Assembly: GCA_963766005.1 (NCBI GenBank)
Contig: CAVXYG010000010.1
Location: 23,649 to 87,648 of the forward strand
From: CAVXYG01 sp963766005
Lineage (GTDB): Bacteria > Actinomycetota > Actinomycetes > S36-B12 > GCA-2699445
DNA length: 64,000 nucleotides
Direction of reading: 5' to 3'
Positions within the stretch are counted from its first letter, which is position 1; the number at the start of each line of letters is the position of its first letter. The notes beneath the pieces are model-generated. The model saw only the letters and a program-made list of their open reading frames with translations. It made no database searches and was not told the DNA's origin. Shown piece by piece: positions 62,444 to 64,000 of the stretch. Made by a program: the position numbers and the translations under genes.

Positions 62444-63859
62444 ATGGGGAAGGGGTGGGCAGTTAGCCAACGCGGACATAGCACACACGCGAGGGAGACG
62501 AATGCTCCCACGAGAAGCGTGTCAAGCACCCTGTCCGCACTGGCCCGGAAGGCGGAGGGCGACAAGAGGCACCGCTTCAAATCGCTCTACAGCCTGATCG
62601 ACCTGCAGATGCTCTACGAGTGCTTCCGTGGACTGAAGCGCAGCGCCGCGCCCGGTGTGGACGGCGTCACCGTTGCAGACTACGAGAAGAGCTTGGACGA
62701 GAACCTGCGTTCGTTACACCGGCGACTGATCGGGAAGCGCTACCGGGCGCAGAACGTGAAACGCCGCTACATCTCGAAGCCAGGGAGCAAGAAATTGCGA
62801 CCGCTCGGGGACCCGACACTAGAGGACAAGATAGTCCAACGTGCCGCGAGCCAGATACTAGAAAGCATATTCGAAGCAGACTTCTCGGACAGGAGCATCG
62901 GCTACCGCAAAGGTAGGCCCGGGGCGCGCGACGCGCTATCAGCTCTCCCGCGAGCTATACCCGGGAACCTACCGTTGGGTGGTCGAGGCCGACATCCGGA
63001 AGCTTCTTTGACGACGTGAACCACGGCTGGCTAGTGCGCATGTTAGAGCAACGGGTGGAAGACCGCGCCTTCATCGGGTTGATTCGCAAATGGCTCAAGG
63101 CAGGAGTGCTGGAGGCGGGCGAAGAGAACCCGTTGATGCCGGATGCCGGCACGCCACAGGGCGGCGTCATATCCCCCGTGCTGGCGAACATCTACCTGCA
63201 CTTCGTGCTCGATCGATGGATCGAGAACGTGGTGAAGGCGAACAGCAAAGGCGAAGTGATCTTCATGCGCTACGCCGACGACATCATCGTGTGCTTCGAG
63301 CGCCAAGACGACGCGCAACGGTACATGCACAATCTCGGAGGCAGGCTGGCGAAGTTCTCGCTACGCCTCGCCGAAGAGAAAACTGGGCTGGTAAAGTTCA
63401 ACCGGTGGGAATCCGACAGCCGGGAAATTTACGTTCCTAGGCTTCGACTTCTACTGGGCGCGGACGATACGCAACCGCAGGCACAAGATGGTGAAGCGGC
63501 GGACGAACAGGAAGAAATACCAGGCTGCGCTAGCCAAGATGAAAGAGTGGATAAAAGAGGCGAGGAACTGGCCGCTGAGGATGGTCCTCAGTAGCCTGAG
63601 GCTGAAGCTGCGAGGCTACTGGAACTACTACAGCGTCATAGGCAACTCCTCGGCGACGTGGAAATACTATTCGGCGATCAAGACGTTGATCTACAAATGG
63701 TTGAACCGCAGGAGCCAGAGGGTGAGCTACCGCTGGGGCAAGTTCAAAGAGCTGTTCATCGGGGAATGGAACCTCCCTGCACCACAGGTTGTGGAGCAGG
63801 GGGATGCCGGACTCCGGCAGCAGAGCCTAGCCTTGTCAAAAGCTAGCCACGCGTCTTAG
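62444..63859 (+). pseudogene. ltrA: Group II intron-encoded reverse transcriptase/maturase, three +1 frame breaks
   Basis: Across three frames the protein is complete: SLYSLIDLQMLYECFRGLKR, RSAAPGVDGVTVADYE, YISKPGSKKLRPLGDPTLED, VVEADIRSFFDDVNH, GTPQGGVISPVLANIYLH and the catalytic MRYADDIIV, then FLGFDFYWARTIRN and the maturase X domain (LKLRGYWNYYSVIGN, KWLNRRSQRVSYRW). No HNH endonuclease domain follows. The frame shifts by +1 near 62950, near 63000 and near 63434. If real, splicing and mobility would need a maturase from elsewhere; if errors, the protein has about 470 residues. Start at ATG 62444 is uncertain. Confidence 0.88.
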
Positions 63860-63933
63860 GGTGAAGGGACAAAGCAATGAGCGAACGCAAACATCGAACA
63901 GCGAGAGACCGGGCGAGTGCGCGGCTAGCTGAG

Positions 63934-64000
63934 GAGCCCTGTGCGGGAAAATCGCACGCAGGGATCTGCGAGGGGGGCACCCAGAAACGGGTGTCCCTAC
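63934..64000 (+). ncRNA. Group II intron catalytic domains V and VI
   Basis: Domain V (63934-63967) is the 34-nt hairpin with AGC triad (63935-63937), a lower stem, a two-base CG bulge (63957-63958), upper stem TGCGG/TCGCA and an A-rich loop. One usual G-U pair is replaced by G with A64 (63936/63964). Domain VI (63971-64000) pairs GGGGGGCACCC with GGGTGTCCCT around loop AGAAAC, leaving A63999 unpaired as the likely branch point. The intron 3' end should lie about seven bases past the window. Confidence 0.8.

Larger units (their letters stand above)
61868..64000 (+). mobile_element. Group II intron, right end just outside the window
   Basis: The 5' end GTGCG at 61868 is the consensus start of bacterial group II introns, and GGGTGAAAGTCCCG at 61899-61912 is a usual domain I piece. 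About 570 bases of RNA domains I-III precede the maturase frame in domain IV. Domain V is at 63934-63967 and domain VI runs to the window edge, so the intron is about 2.14 kb. GC content is clearly below the flanking chromosome, which supports recent transfer. It lies in the same direction as glbO. Confidence 0.9.

Overview
The window is about 64 kb of high-GC DNA that reads as the chromosome of an actinobacterium (Actinomycetota). The evidence is the conserved block rodA-pbp2-mreD-mreC-mreB-ndk-DUF4233-folC, the block rne-rplU-rpmA-obgE-proB-proA-nadD-rsfS, the tig-clpP1-clpP2-clpX cluster, a furA-katG pair, a DUF3159 protein, an OctT-like SGNH protein and many GTG starts with 4-bp stop/start overlaps. 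The genus cannot be fixed from the sequence alone.

Layout. 1-6 kb: degV-plsY-comEA-comEC on the minus strand (comEC runs off the left edge), a decayed GH125 mannosidase, leuS, and a divergent membrane di-iron hydroxylase. 7-10.5 kb: an OctT-like acyltransferase diverging from fur-katG. 10.5-11.1 kb: a GC-rich tandem repeat, a palindromic repeat element, a strong hairpin and tRNA-Ala. 11-33 kb: a long minus-strand housekeeping run for NAD synthesis, proline synthesis, ribosome assembly, RNA decay, cell shape and folate. 33-41 kb: an unusual P-type ATPase and valS, both on the plus strand between folC and the clp genes, then a broken nucleotide kinase next to a 12-bp tandem repeat. 40-45 kb: clpX-clpP2-clpP1-tig, tRNA-Pro, a second copy of the palindromic element and tRNA-Gly. 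45-61 kb: NYN RNase, PAP2 phosphatase, a broken LPxTG surface protein, DUF3159, rpiB, glpK, pepN, cupin, a DUF2804 protein with a histone-H1-like tail, malQ, amidase, LapA-like protein and an SDR-DUF2867 protein.

61.5-64 kb: the start of a truncated haemoglobin gene (glbO) is cut after about 37 codons by foreign, lower-GC DNA. That DNA contains an attC-like integron recombination site with the expected asymmetric hairpin. A group II intron begins exactly at the GTT of its right-hand R box and runs to the window edge, with a frameshifted maturase, a complete domain V and nearly all of domain VI.

Two patterns cut across the window. At least eleven genes have a TANNNT-type -10 box ending 6-8 nt before the start codon, which points to widespread leaderless transcription. 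Seven frame breaks in otherwise intact genes (proA, tig twice, the kinase, the maturase three times) are all of the +1 class, so sequence error must be weighed before calling those genes dead.
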